NCBI GenBank assembly: GCA_009840175.1
Contig: VXOI01000011.1
Coordinates: forward strand, 1 to 51,407
DNA length: 51,407 nucleotides
Direction: 5' to 3'
Source of the DNA: Chloroflexota bacterium
GTDB taxonomy: Bacteria > Chloroflexota > Dehalococcoidia > Lucifugimonadales > UBA3495
Made by a program: the position numbers and the translations under genes. Positions 1-9,097 of the stretch are shown here, piece by piece. Under the pieces are notes generated by a model. That model was not told the DNA's origin and ran no database searches. It saw nothing but the letters and a program-made list of their open reading frames with translations. Within the stretch, counting starts at the first letter, position 1, and the number at the start of each line of letters is the position of its first letter.

Positions 1-288
1 CGGCTGAAGGGCGAAGCGCAGCCGCCCTTTGACCGGATGGGCATACTGTGGGTCAACGGTGCAGACCCACACCCGCAGTGCGTATTCGGCAGCGAATATG
101 GCAAAAGACACACCCTCGAACCAACTGAAAAAGCCGGGAGGCACCGAGCCGTAAATACTCTCATCGGTGCTGATGATGATGGCAGTCACGTTGCTGACTA
201 TCAGCAGCATCAGCAGCACATCCACGACTTGGCTCAGCCAGTCTCCGTCCTGGTCCTCTTCCAGAATTTCGTGAATCCTTTGCTTCAT
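1..288 (-). CDS. Voltage-gated ion channel family protein, N-terminal part (cut by window edge)
   Basis: The first 96 codons of a minus-strand gene whose 3' end lies outside the window. After a charged start (MKQRIHEILEEDQDGD) comes a hydrophobic helix (about residues 17-40, VVDVLLMLLIVSNVTAII) and, after a short loop, a second helix with the motif FAIFAAEYALRVW (about residues 67-82). An acidic first helix followed by an E-Y-x-L-R-x-W second helix is the S1-S2 signature of bacterial voltage-sensor potassium/cation channels, and the GRLRF that follows fits the S2-S3 linker. The pore cannot be seen, so ion selectivity is unknown. The reading frame stays open to base 1. No strong ribosome binding site precedes the ATG. 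It is divergent from the ABC exporter genes. Confidence 0.72.
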   Translation of the reverse strand, partial: MKQRIHEILEEDQDGDWLSQVVDVLLMLLIVSNVTAIIISTDESIYGSVPPGFFSWFEGVSFAIFAAEYALRVWVCTVDPQYAHPVKGRLRFALQP

Positions 289-351
289 CTCTGCCTGCCG
301 CGTCCGCCCCGGTCTCTCCAGCCTGGAGGGAAATTGATGACATTTGCCGCG

Positions 352-379
352 TTGCTTGTCGCAGTTGCTATGCTATCAT
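352..379 (+). promoter_or_regulatory. Candidate sigma70-type promoter before the ABC exporter
   Basis: TTGCTT and TATCAT with a 16-base spacer lie about 65 bases upstream of the ATG at 444, in the divergent intergenic space. The -10 matches 5/6 and the -35 only 3/6. Visual match only. Confidence 0.28.
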
Positions 380-443
380 CAAATAAAGGGTGTTACGAAA
401 GAGCTTCTCCGGCCATTCGATTCTCCTCCCCTTTCATGGAAAT

Positions 444-1454
444 ATGAGCAATCACTCTTCCTCTTCCCATGCCATTGACGCCGAGGGTATAGTGCGCAAT
501 TTCGGAGCAGTCCGAGCCGTGGACGGCGTCGACCTGGCGGTGCGCAAGGGCGAGATCTATGGCTTCCTGGGCCCCAATGGCGCAGGCAAGACCACTGTCA
601 TACGAATGCTGGTGACTCTGCTGGCCCCTACGAGCGGGCGCATGATGGTAGCGGGATACGACGTCATGCGCGACGCGGACCAAGTCCGCAGCCGTATTGG
701 CGTCGCTCTTCAGGAAGCCGCGTTGGACAACAAGCAGACGGGCCGCGAGCTTTTGCGGCTTCAAGGCCAGCTCTACGGACTCGGCAGGCGAGAGGTGGCT
801 CGCCGTATTGAGGAGCTTTCCGGGTTGGTGGACATAGGCGATGCCATGGGACGGCTCATAGGCACATATTCCGGCGGAATGAAGCGCCGTCTCGACCTGG
901 CTGCCGCGCTGATCCACTATCCTGATGTGCTGTTCCTGGACGAGCCTACCACCGGCCTCGACCCCCTCAGCCGCAGCCGCATCTGGGAGGAAGTAAGAGA
1001 CATCAACTCTAAACTGGGCGTAACCATATTCCTGACCACCCAGTACCTGGAAGAAGCCGACGCTCTGGCCGAGCGCGTCGGCATTATTGACCAGGGGAGG
1101 CTGGTTGCCGAAGGCTCTCCGGGCGAACTGAAGCAGGGCCGGGGTTCCGACCTGATAGTTGTCCGGCTGGATGGGGATGCGGAGACCGCCATCGAGGCGT
1201 TGGCTGGCATACCGTCGGTGTCATCGGTGGAGGCCCACGGCAGCGAAATAACCATCGCCGTCAGCAACGGAGCGGCGCTGATCAGCGCGGTGGCTCTGCG
1301 CCTGAACGAATCGGGGCTGACGGTAGAAGAGCTTACCCTGCGTACTCCTACCCTGGATGACGTTTTTCTGCAAGTCACAGGCACCCGCTTCCAGAGCGAT
1401 CCTTCGTCTCAGGTGTCTTCAGAAGAAGAGGCAACCCAACACGTTACAGCCTGA
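444..1454 (+). CDS. ABC exporter ATP-binding protein, DrrA type
   Basis: 336-residue ATPase of the daunorubicin-resistance (DrrA) branch of ABC exporters, which energises efflux through a separate ABC-2 permease. Walker A GPNGAGKT lies at about residues 43-50, the Q-loop at ALQEAAL, the signature YSGGMKRRLDLA, and Walker B with D-loop VLFLDEPTTGLDP. The C-terminal third (LTLRTPTLDDVFLQVTG) is the usual DrrA tail. An ATG 18 codons further upstream is in frame, but the family alignment begins close to MSNHSSSSH and a GGA lies just before the ATG at 444. The permease gene follows after 52 bases, so the two form a transport operon. The substrate cannot be read from sequence; drugs, lipids or glycolipids are typical. 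Confidence 0.9.
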   Translation: MSNHSSSSHAIDAEGIVRNFGAVRAVDGVDLAVRKGEIYGFLGPNGAGKTTVIRMLVTLLAPTSGRMMVAGYDVMRDADQVRSRIGVALQEAALDNKQTGRELLRLQGQLYGLGRREVARRIEELSGLVDIGDAMGRLIGTYSGGMKRRLDLAAALIHYPDVLFLDEPTTGLDPLSRSRIWEEVRDINSKLGVTIFLTTQYLEEADALAERVGIIDQGRLVAEGSPGELKQGRGSDLIVVRLDGDAETAIEALAGIPSVSSVEAHGSEITIAVSNGAALISAVALRLNESGLTVEELTLRTPTLDDVFLQVTGTRFQSDPSSQVSSEEEATQHVTA

Positions 1455-1506
1455 TCCCCAAGCAAAACAACAAAGACAGCAAACCTTGACTAATCAGGAG
1501 ACGCGC

Positions 1507-2307
1507 GTGGCAGCGGTGGCGGCAGGACAAACAATCCGGGGCAGGAAGGCAGGCTTCATTCGGGATCTCATTTCAGTGTCGGAGCGGGCCGTGCGGTCCG
1601 TAGCCAGAGACCCTGAGACAACGATACCTGCCCTAGTCATACCGGTCTTCATGTACTTAATGACGGTCGGCGCGCTGGAGGACTTCGCCGAGAGCATCCC
1701 GGGGCTGGACTACCGCGCTTTCCAGTTGCCGGTAGCCGTGTTGTTCGCCGTTACCGGCATCTCGCGCGCCACTACGGTGGTGGCGGACATCCAGAGCGGA
1801 TATTTCGACCGACTGGTGATGACGCCTGTCAACCGGCTGGCATTGCTGTTGGGCCTGATGGTGGCGGACTTCTTCCTGGTAGTGGCGCTGACCATTCCGG
1901 TGATAATCATGGGCTTCATCGCAGGAGTGGGGTTTGAGACCGGGATAGCAGGAATACTGGTGTTCATGTTCCTGGCGGGTATCTGGGGGTTGATATTCTC
2001 CGGATTTCCCTACGCCATCGCCTTCAAGACGGGGAATGCGGCGGCGGTCAATACCAGCTTCCTGCTGTTCTTCCCCTTCCTGTTTATGACCTCGCTGTTC
2101 GTCCCGCAGGATCAGATGACCGGCTGGATGTCCACCGCGGCGGACTTCAACCCGGTGACTTACCTGCTGGCTGCCCTTCGCTCGATGATCTACGGAGGCT
2201 GGGATGCCCAGGTCATGCGCGATGGCATAATCGCGATAGCGGCCGTAGGCGTCGTAAGTATCGGCATGGCCCTGGCTGCCCTCAAGGGACGGGCGACTCG
2301 GAAGTAG
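1507..2307 (+). CDS. ABC-2 type permease, DrrB family
   Basis: 266-residue integral membrane partner of the preceding ATPase. It has about six hydrophobic segments (for example IPALVIPVFMYLMTV, FFLVVALTIPVIIMGFI, GILVFMFLAGIWGLIF, SFLLFFPFLFMTSLFV and the C-terminal GIIAIAAVGVVSIGMALAA). The stretch F-L-F-M-T-S-L-F-V-P followed by a short loop and F-N-P-V-T-Y is characteristic of DrrB/ABC-2 permeases. The GTG at 1507 is chosen because AGGAG lies six bases upstream; the open frame runs further 5' but that part overlaps the ATPase gene and is not hydrophobic. It ends 13 bases from the end of the convergent addA gene. Confidence 0.9.
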   Translation: MAAVAAGQTIRGRKAGFIRDLISVSERAVRSVARDPETTIPALVIPVFMYLMTVGALEDFAESIPGLDYRAFQLPVAVLFAVTGISRATTVVADIQSGYFDRLVMTPVNRLALLLGLMVADFFLVVALTIPVIIMGFIAGVGFETGIAGILVFMFLAGIWGLIFSGFPYAIAFKTGNAAAVNTSFLLFFPFLFMTSLFVPQDQMTGWMSTAADFNPVTYLLAALRSMIYGGWDAQVMRDGIIAIAAVGVVSIGMALAALKGRATRK

Positions 2308-2320
2308 CGCCCGCATCGTC

Positions 2321-5300
2321 TCAAGCTGTTGCGCTTTCCAACCGCTCCAGCGCCAGCGCTTCGGCTTCGGCTATGAGCGCGTCCAGGTTGGTCAGCGGCG
2401 CTTCTATGGCGGGTTCCGGCCGAGGGAAGAGGAAAATTACTTCCTTGATCTTCTTGCCGGTGGCTCGTTGCAGGGCCAGGGCATAGGCCGCGCCCTGAAT
2501 ACGGTAGCGGCCTATGGCATCCTCGGCCTCTTCGCGCGCGTCGTCGGTCTTGTAGTCCACTACCACCAGCTCGCCGTCTTCCTCGAACAGCAGGTCTATG
2601 AAGCCTTGCAGGGATCCTCCACCCGCGGAGATGGCAACCGGTACTTCCCGCCAGTAGCGGCCGCTGCCCACAGCCCGGCGCACCGTCGGACTCTCTATTG
2701 CCCGGCGGGCCAGTTGGGCGACTTCCTGCTCGCTGTCCGGTATCCCCTCCGCGGTGGCCTGCGCCCTTGCCCAGACCTCTATGTCGCTGCCCGTATCCAA
2801 GTCTGCCGACTGCAACACCACGTGCAAAGCGCGCCCGATCAGGGTGCCGGCGCGTCCCCTGCGCCACGGCTCCGCAGGGTCCCGTTCCGCTTTTTCCGAA
2901 TCCGACAGGGTCTCAGTATCTTTGCGGTCCAAGGACGTTGCGGCAACAAACGAGGGTCGTCCCATTTCTTTCAGCAGTTTCTTTCGATGCTTCATCCACT
3001 GGGCGCGGGCTTCCAGAGAATGGTCAAGGCTGGCCTTGATGCCTGGACTGTCTGCTGCGGGCGGAGCTTCCGGCGGTTCGACAGGGGCTGGCTCCCACAG
3101 TTCGGGGTTGTCTTTCAGGTATTCCGAAATCTTTCCGGCGGCAGTGGTTTTCCCGCCCCTGGCCGTGCGGCGCAAGCTGAGCACGAGATGGTCGCGGGCG
3201 CGGGTGCAGGCCACGTACATCAAGCGGACTTCCTCCGCTTCCTGCACCAGCTTTTCCCGCTCCGCCATCTTTTCGTAACCCGGAGTGGCGATACGATTTT
3301 CTTGAGAGCCCAGGCCGACCTCGATGCGCCGGGCATCACGGTCGAACAGCACCGGCCCTGCGGTGTACCGGGAGGGGGAGTTGATGCCTGTCAGGACAAC
3401 TACCGGAAACTCCAATCCCTTGGCGCCGTGAACGGTCATCACCCGCACCGCTCCTTCGTCTTCCTCGGGGACGGGCATTTCCGTTACCCGGGCATCCTCC
3501 TCCATCTGGTTTCGCAGCCAGTTGAGAAAGGCTCGCAGCGAGTTTGCGCCGGGTTGGACGCCTTCGCTGAACAGCCGGGCCTGCTCAACCATGAAACGGT
3601 AGCGCCGCCATTGCTCCCGCATCCGCGGATGCGATACCGCCGTCTCCATCAGCATCCGCTCGCGGATGAAACGGTCTATGAGTGCGCCGGGGGAATCTTC
3701 AACGCGCCTGCGATGGTACTTTTCCAGCACGTCCAGCGCCTCGGCCACCGGCCCCTGGCCGGGCTGTTCTCGCCTCGCACGGTAGTTGAAACTCCCTCCG
3801 CTCTCGTGATGCCGGAACAGTTCAACGTCGCTGCATCCGAAGGCGGGAGAACGCATAGCGGCTACGGTGGCTACCTGGTCAGAGGGGTCATCTATGGCCT
3901 TGAAGCAGTTCATCAGGTCTCGGATTTCCTGAGTCTCGAAGACCAGCGACGCGCTTTCCAGCCGGTAGGGTATGTCCGCGTCTTCCAAGGCCAGCTCCAG
4001 TTGGCGCAGCCCGGTGCGGCGCGGCATCAGGATGCAGATGTCGGCATAGGTGGCGGGCCGGTAGGTTTCGCCAGTGTCGTTGTCGGCCCCTTGGTCCAGC
4101 ACTTGCCAAGGACTGGCGGTGATGTGGCGCAGCAGACGGGCTATGTCTTCTGATTCCGTTTCGCGCACCGAGCCCATGCTGCCCCCGGTCACTTCATCGG
4201 CCAGCGCCCAGACACGGGGCTTGTACTGGTGGGGCGTGTCCGCCTGCCAGCGGGGTATCATTCCGTCCGGCGGATATGTGGCTTGAATGCGGCCCTCGCC
4301 ATCCTCCATTCCTTCGCCCAGCCATTTCTCAAAAAGGCAGTTCACCCAGGCGGTTACCGGCTCCTGAGAGCGGAAATTCTGCTTTAGCTCTACCTTCACC
4401 TTTTCGCCGCCCATCCTGTTCATCAGTTGGTACATCTGGTTCACGTCGGCGCGGCGGAAGCGGTAGATGGACTGCTTGGGGTCGCCCACCACGAACAGCT
4501 TGCCCTTTTCCGGGATGATCTTGTCCCATTCTCTGGGCCGGTCTGTGGGAACGGCCCGGGGGTCAACGGCCTCGGCCAGAAACATGGCTATCTCGGCCTG
4601 TATCGGGTCGGTGTCCTGGGATTCGTCAATAAGCAAATGAGTAAACCGGCGGCGGAAGTTGTCACGCACCTCGATATTGTCGCGCAGCAGTTCGTGAGCC
4701 CATACCAGCAGGTCCTGAAACTCAGCGCGCCCGTCCGTCTCACGCCGGGTTTCGGCGTAGTCCAGCGTGAATCCTTGCAACTCGCGCAGGATGGGCGGCA
4801 GGGCAACCGAGCGCACTGTCAGCCCGATTTCTTGAAGCCGGTCGCGAACCTCTTTCGGCGGAATGCTCCAGTTGGCCTGGCTTCCCGCGTTTCCGGGTCT
4901 TAGAGGCAGAATCTTGGTAATGCGCCGGCAGACTTCCATCGGCTCCGGGTTTTCTTCCATCAAACGGAGGCATTCTTCCAGTCTGCTGCTAATGTAGCTG
5001 TATAGCCGGTCTTGGGCCGCGGGTTTGCCGCAAAGCTCGAGCAGAACCTCCAGTCCATTGACCAGTATCGCAATCGCCTGACGGTGGGGTTGGGGTTCAT
5101 TATTAAATTCCGGTACTGCGTCCCTGAACTCTACTCCCTGAAGGTCGTTGTAATTCAAGTGAAACGCCATAGCAATGTCGCGCAGGTTCTTGACTGTCAT
5201 GCCTAGGGAAAGAGCCATCGCCAAGTGCGAGGCAATCTCGGTATCGCCATCCAGTTGTCTGCCCAGCCAGTCATTCCACGCGGCATCGAACCGGAGTTCG

Positions 5301-5713
5301 GCGGCGATAGCATCGGTGGTCTCGAATCCGGGTGGGAGTCCGGCTTCCAGCGGATGCTCGTGGAGCAGTGCAGAAGCGAAGGAGTGGATTGTCTGGAGAT
5401 AGGCTTGCCCGAGACCTTCGGCGGCGTGGCGGCAATTGTCGCACTCCGCTTGGATGCGGTCCGGGTCTGCGGCTGCCTTTTCCAGCTCCTGCCGGGCGCG
5501 GTCGCGCAACTCGGCGGCGGCGGCCTCGGTGAAGGTGATGGCGGCGATACTGCCGATGGTCGCCTTCCCCGACGCCACCAGGTTTACCACCCTCTGTACC
5601 AGGCCGGCCGTCTTGCCGGTGCCGGCGCTGGCCTCCACGAACAGAGTTTCGTCCAGCTCCCTTGCGATTCTGTCGCGGGCGGCGATGTCACTGGGAACGA
5701 ACTGAGTGGTCAC
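2321..5713 (-). CDS. addA: AddA-type UvrD/Rep helicase-nuclease
   Basis: 1130-residue superfamily 1A helicase with a C-terminal PD-(D/E)XK nuclease, the AddA subunit of the AddAB double-strand-break resection complex that prepares DNA ends for RecA. Visible motifs in order: Walker A EASAGTGKT (about residues 27-35), motif II IDESQDTD, motif III VGDPKQSIYRFRRADV, motif V TVHGAKGLEFPVVVL, motif VI YVACTRARDHLVLS, then nuclease elements GRALH and GFIDLLFEEDGELVVVDYKTD. The start is GTG, two bases after the addB stop, so translation is probably coupled. A solitary RecB-like enzyme is the alternative, but the adjacent AddB-like gene argues for AddA. Confidence 0.9.
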   Translation of the reverse strand: MTTQFVPSDIAARDRIARELDETLFVEASAGTGKTAGLVQRVVNLVASGKATIGSIAAITFTEAAAAELRDRARQELEKAAADPDRIQAECDNCRHAAEGLGQAYLQTIHSFASALLHEHPLEAGLPPGFETTDAIAAELRFDAAWNDWLGRQLDGDTEIASHLAMALSLGMTVKNLRDIAMAFHLNYNDLQGVEFRDAVPEFNNEPQPHRQAIAILVNGLEVLLELCGKPAAQDRLYSYISSRLEECLRLMEENPEPMEVCRRITKILPLRPGNAGSQANWSIPPKEVRDRLQEIGLTVRSVALPPILRELQGFTLDYAETRRETDGRAEFQDLLVWAHELLRDNIEVRDNFRRRFTHLLIDESQDTDPIQAEIAMFLAEAVDPRAVPTDRPREWDKIIPEKGKLFVVGDPKQSIYRFRRADVNQMYQLMNRMGGEKVKVELKQNFRSQEPVTAWVNCLFEKWLGEGMEDGEGRIQATYPPDGMIPRWQADTPHQYKPRVWALADEVTGGSMGSVRETESEDIARLLRHITASPWQVLDQGADNDTGETYRPATYADICILMPRRTGLRQLELALEDADIPYRLESASLVFETQEIRDLMNCFKAIDDPSDQVATVAAMRSPAFGCSDVELFRHHESGGSFNYRARREQPGQGPVAEALDVLEKYHRRRVEDSPGALIDRFIRERMLMETAVSHPRMREQWRRYRFMVEQARLFSEGVQPGANSLRAFLNWLRNQMEEDARVTEMPVPEEDEGAVRVMTVHGAKGLEFPVVVLTGINSPSRYTAGPVLFDRDARRIEVGLGSQENRIATPGYEKMAEREKLVQEAEEVRLMYVACTRARDHLVLSLRRTARGGKTTAAGKISEYLKDNPELWEPAPVEPPEAPPAADSPGIKASLDHSLEARAQWMKHRKKLLKEMGRPSFVAATSLDRKDTETLSDSEKAERDPAEPWRRGRAGTLIGRALHVVLQSADLDTGSDIEVWARAQATAEGIPDSEQEVAQLARRAIESPTVRRAVGSGRYWREVPVAISAGGGSLQGFIDLLFEEDGELVVVDYKTDDAREEAEDAIGRYRIQGAAYALALQRATGKKIKEVIFLFPRPEPAIEAPLTNLDALIAEAEALALERLESATA

Positions 5714-5715
5714 TG

Positions 5716-8700
5716 TTATTTCTCTTCAGCCGCGCTCGACTTCGAATCGGCGTCTTCGGGCGACGCCTGTGTCTCGCCGGTCAACGATAGGTAGCCGGAC
5801 ACCAGTTCGTCCCGCTTCTTCTGCTCCCAGAGGCGGAACCGGCGCGACTGGCACAGTGTGTCGAAATCGCAGTAGGTGCAGTTATTGCTCCACCCTTGCA
5901 GTCCGGGATTGGCGGGGAACACGCCTTTGCGAATACCCTGTGTGACTGCGGACACGCCCTCGCGGAACTTTTCCAGCGTTTCGGGATCGTTGATGTCGAA
6001 AGGCTCGGTTGGCGCAGACTTGAAGCCGCCTGTCTCGGTGATGAACCAGTAGATTGCCGGCACTCTCTCCGTTTGAGGAAAACGTCGCTTTGCCGCCAAA
6101 GAGTAGGCCCCCAACTGGAGCCGCCTGCCTTTGTCTATGGGGTCGGCGTTCAGCGCCTTGATGGAATCGTCCGATCTGCCGGTCTTGTAGTCCATGATGA
6201 GAGCCGGCGTGCCTTTGGCGTTCAGGTCTATGCGGTCAATTGCTCCGCGGAACCTGATTTGCGTGCCTTCGTCTATCGCTTCCAGCCAGTCCCCTCCCTG
6301 TCCGAACCTAGTTTCCACCAAGGTATGCGCCGACCCGTACTGTGCCCGAAGTTCCGGGTCTTTTTCCAGGAACGTGTCCAGGTCGGCCAGAATTTTCTCT
6401 CTTTCCACCAGCCACAGAACAGTTTTTCCGGTCAGGTCCTGCCTCTCGTACTCCCTGAACACGTCCCCGGCGATTTGCCGCAGCCGCCGGGCGCTTTCCT
6501 CGCTCCAAGGCTGGCCGCCTACAGGCAGGCTGTCGCTTGCCGACGCTTCCTCGAGGAACTTCTCCAGAATTTCATGCACCAGACTGCCCCGGTTCAGCCT
6601 GCTGATGACGGTTTCCTCCTCGGGGTCACCCAGGGCGCTCAGATTCAGTACGCGCCCAAGGAAGTAGCGGAAGGGACAGACAGCCCAGGTTTCGAGGCTA
6701 GTGGGCGATATGGGATAACTGCCCAAGTTCAGGGCGAACCGGGCATTTTCAGCCACCGACGACAGGTTGCCGTCGAACTCGGTGAGGGAACGTCCGGCAC
6801 GGCTGCGGCCCATTTGCGCCGCCCTCGCCAGCGGCCCGTCCTTTACCAACGGGTGCGGGATGGTGTCGCTCCGACCTGAGCCATTCGAAGGGTGCTCCTG
6901 CTTCCACTGCAAGAGCCGTTGCAAGTCATAATCGTAGCGGTCGGCGGGTACATTGAGGTTCGACAAGGAGCCTTCCATAGAAGCGGTGACCGTCAGCCAG
7001 GGGCGCTTCAGTTTGAGGAGGGTGTCGGAAGTGACCTTATCACCCTCCAGCGCCGATGCCTGTTCCAGCAGCCATGGCGCAGGGAATGCGCGTCGCCGCA
7101 GCGACGGGTCGGACACCGGGAAAGAAAGGCTGCGGCGCGGCGCGGTTGCCATGGCTGACAGGTAGTCGTATCGTTCCTGGGCCTTGCGCCTCTCCTGGAC
7201 GGGCGGCCCGCCGGCTTCCTCCCACTCTTTTTCGGGAAGCAGGGGGTCCATTCCAATCGGCGGTGGAACTGAGCCTTCTATCATTCCCACTATCCACACG
7301 GCATCGAAGCTCATTCCGGTGGCGGCGGAGAAGGGAGCCACGAACACACCTTTTCCAGTGACGCCGGTATGACCCATCGGACTCTGCAAGGAATCTTCGA
7401 TGACCTGCCGGAACGCAGTCAGAGTAGCCTCTGAGTCGAGGCTGTCGGCTGCTGGCAGTTCCTGCAAAATACGGTCAATCCGTTCCTTGGCCGCGGACTC
7501 GTCTTCCGATAGATTGCGGCGCAGGTACTTGCCAAGCAGCCCGTCGGCCCAACGGCAGAACTCTCCCCACTTGGCCCCTCCTGAGCTTGTCGAAGGGCGG
7601 GGCGGTTGAAGATCCTTCGCCAAGTTCTCAACGAATAGAAGCGCTCCTCTGGCCGTTCCGGCGTCCGAGAGCATTCCCGCGACCCGGGCCTCTGAAACCT
7701 CGTCGTCAGCGCTCTCGGCGTCCCGTTGCATTTGGACGGCGTAGGCGGTCAATTCCTTGCGCCATTGAGCCAGCCCACGAACCACGCCCGCCTTTCTGCT
7801 GATGGCGTCCCACCGGGCAGGGCTGAATGCCTCGCGTTCCATGTTCCGCGGCCTACGGATGGGACAATCGGTTAGCCAAGCCATAACGTCGTCGCGCCGC
7901 AGGGCGTCGTCAGTGCCCATACTGGACGACAGCCGCAACAGTCCGGTCAGCGTGCGGCCTGCGGCGGTGTCACCCAGCGGTTTCCGGCCCGGCCCAGCCA
8001 TCCGAATGCCAGCCAGTTCCAACTCCTCACGCACCAGCGAGCCATAGGGAGGATCCATCCGGTAGAGCACGGCCATTCGATGCAGCGGCATTCCTGATTC
8101 TGCATTTGCCATAATCTGGCGAATCACCCGGCGGAGTTCCTCGTGGGCATCCGGCGCAACGTGCAGGCTGGCTTCACCGGTCAGCAGCGGCATTGTCGAA
8201 CCGCCACCACCCGCGCTTCGGGCTTCCCCCAGCGCTGGTTGGAGCATAGCGGCGAGCTGGTGCACCGGGCCGTCGGCATCGTCGTCGCCCGTGGTCCCCA
8301 GCAGCGCCGCACACCGGGACTTGACGGCCAGAGCAAGGATGAGGTTTATCTGGCCGGGTGTCAGGTTGTATGGCAAGTAGAGGACAATCAGCCCCAAGTC
8401 CCGAAGAGCCGGGGCCGCATCGGTGGCGACTGCTTTCGCTGCGACCTCCACCAAGTCTTCATAGTCGTACCAGCCTCCATCAGTACGTTGACGGAATTCG
8501 CGATACAGTCGGACGAGTTCCCTACGGGCGCCGCCGGAACCGTCGGCTGGGTTAAGGACAGGCCTTTCCAGTTCCTGCAGCACCGCGCCGGAAACTTGCC
8601 GCAACTGCCTGAAAGATTGGCGGACGCTGGCTTGGGTGGAGCGGTGTTCCTTGACCTGAGCCAACGGTTCCTGTGCCGACTGCAATGCTCCCCGAACAGC

Positions 8701-8994
8701 CACGGCTTCGAGAACCGGAGTCAATGGCCTGCGCCCGGCCCGAGCAATGGATGCCCCGCCCAGCAGTTCCGCCAGCATCGGGAGCAGTATGAAGCGCACA
8801 TTGGCGAACCCGCTGCGCCCCAGTTCCTGCCGCAAGCTCAGGTTGGCGTACTGCGACGGGCCGACCACCGTGACCGGCGCGAGAACGCCGCCGTCCTGCT
8901 TCGCTTCCTGCACCATCCGCCACAGAGCTTCTCTAAGCGCCGGCGACTGGCGGTCTACTATCAGGCGTCCTATATTCTTTGCATCCTTGTTCAT
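5716..8994 (-). CDS. addB: AddB-like PD-(D/E)XK nuclease/inactivated helicase
   Basis: 1092 residues, the size of AddB. The C-terminal nuclease shows RGAIDRIDL and ALIMDYKTG, the D...DYK pattern of PD-(D/E)XK enzymes. One cysteine in ETWAVCPFRYF and three in the C-terminal NCTYCDFDTLC match the 4Fe-4S cluster ligands of AddB. The N-terminal helicase-like region (VVGPSQYANLSLRQEL) has lost the Walker A GxGKT, so ATP hydrolysis is presumably left to AddA. ATG 8994 is preferred to a TTG six codons upstream; neither has a clear ribosome site. About residues 466-474 (PRPSTSSGG) are encoded by a dispersed repeat inserted in frame. It lies just ahead of addA. Confidence 0.88.
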   Translation of the reverse strand: MNKDAKNIGRLIVDRQSPALREALWRMVQEAKQDGGVLAPVTVVGPSQYANLSLRQELGRSGFANVRFILLPMLAELLGGASIARAGRRPLTPVLEAVAVRGALQSAQEPLAQVKEHRSTQASVRQSFRQLRQVSGAVLQELERPVLNPADGSGGARRELVRLYREFRQRTDGGWYDYEDLVEVAAKAVATDAAPALRDLGLIVLYLPYNLTPGQINLILALAVKSRCAALLGTTGDDDADGPVHQLAAMLQPALGEARSAGGGGSTMPLLTGEASLHVAPDAHEELRRVIRQIMANAESGMPLHRMAVLYRMDPPYGSLVREELELAGIRMAGPGRKPLGDTAAGRTLTGLLRLSSSMGTDDALRRDDVMAWLTDCPIRRPRNMEREAFSPARWDAISRKAGVVRGLAQWRKELTAYAVQMQRDAESADDEVSEARVAGMLSDAGTARGALLFVENLAKDLQPPRPSTSSGGAKWGEFCRWADGLLGKYLRRNLSEDESAAKERIDRILQELPAADSLDSEATLTAFRQVIEDSLQSPMGHTGVTGKGVFVAPFSAATGMSFDAVWIVGMIEGSVPPPIGMDPLLPEKEWEEAGGPPVQERRKAQERYDYLSAMATAPRRSLSFPVSDPSLRRRAFPAPWLLEQASALEGDKVTSDTLLKLKRPWLTVTASMEGSLSNLNVPADRYDYDLQRLLQWKQEHPSNGSGRSDTIPHPLVKDGPLARAAQMGRSRAGRSLTEFDGNLSSVAENARFALNLGSYPISPTSLETWAVCPFRYFLGRVLNLSALGDPEEETVISRLNRGSLVHEILEKFLEEASASDSLPVGGQPWSEESARRLRQIAGDVFREYERQDLTGKTVLWLVEREKILADLDTFLEKDPELRAQYGSAHTLVETRFGQGGDWLEAIDEGTQIRFRGAIDRIDLNAKGTPALIMDYKTGRSDDSIKALNADPIDKGRRLQLGAYSLAAKRRFPQTERVPAIYWFITETGGFKSAPTEPFDINDPETLEKFREGVSAVTQGIRKGVFPANPGLQGWSNNCTYCDFDTLCQSRRFRLWEQKKRDELVSGYLSLTGETQASPEDADSKSSAAEEK
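7580..7598 (-). repeat. Dispersed repeat copy inside addB (CCTGAGCTTGTCGAAGG family)
   Basis: CCTGAGCTTGTCGAAGGGC on the plus strand is identical to 19013-19031 and nearly identical to 49310-49327. Here it lies in the addB coding frame, contributes the peptide RPSTSSG and leaves the frame intact. Confidence 0.8.
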
Positions 8995-9097
8995 GTTCAC
9001 AACATACCACAATCGGGCATGGTCTTAGCCTTGCAAAGAGAGGGCCACAGGATTGAAATGCCTGCGGCCCCTGGCTAATGACTATGAGGCTGGAAGG

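Noticed and set aside
2468-4153. Long plus-strand open frame (561 codons) opposite addA
   Set aside because: Antisense to a helicase with every motif in order; its translation shows no family features. High GC leaves long shadow frames.
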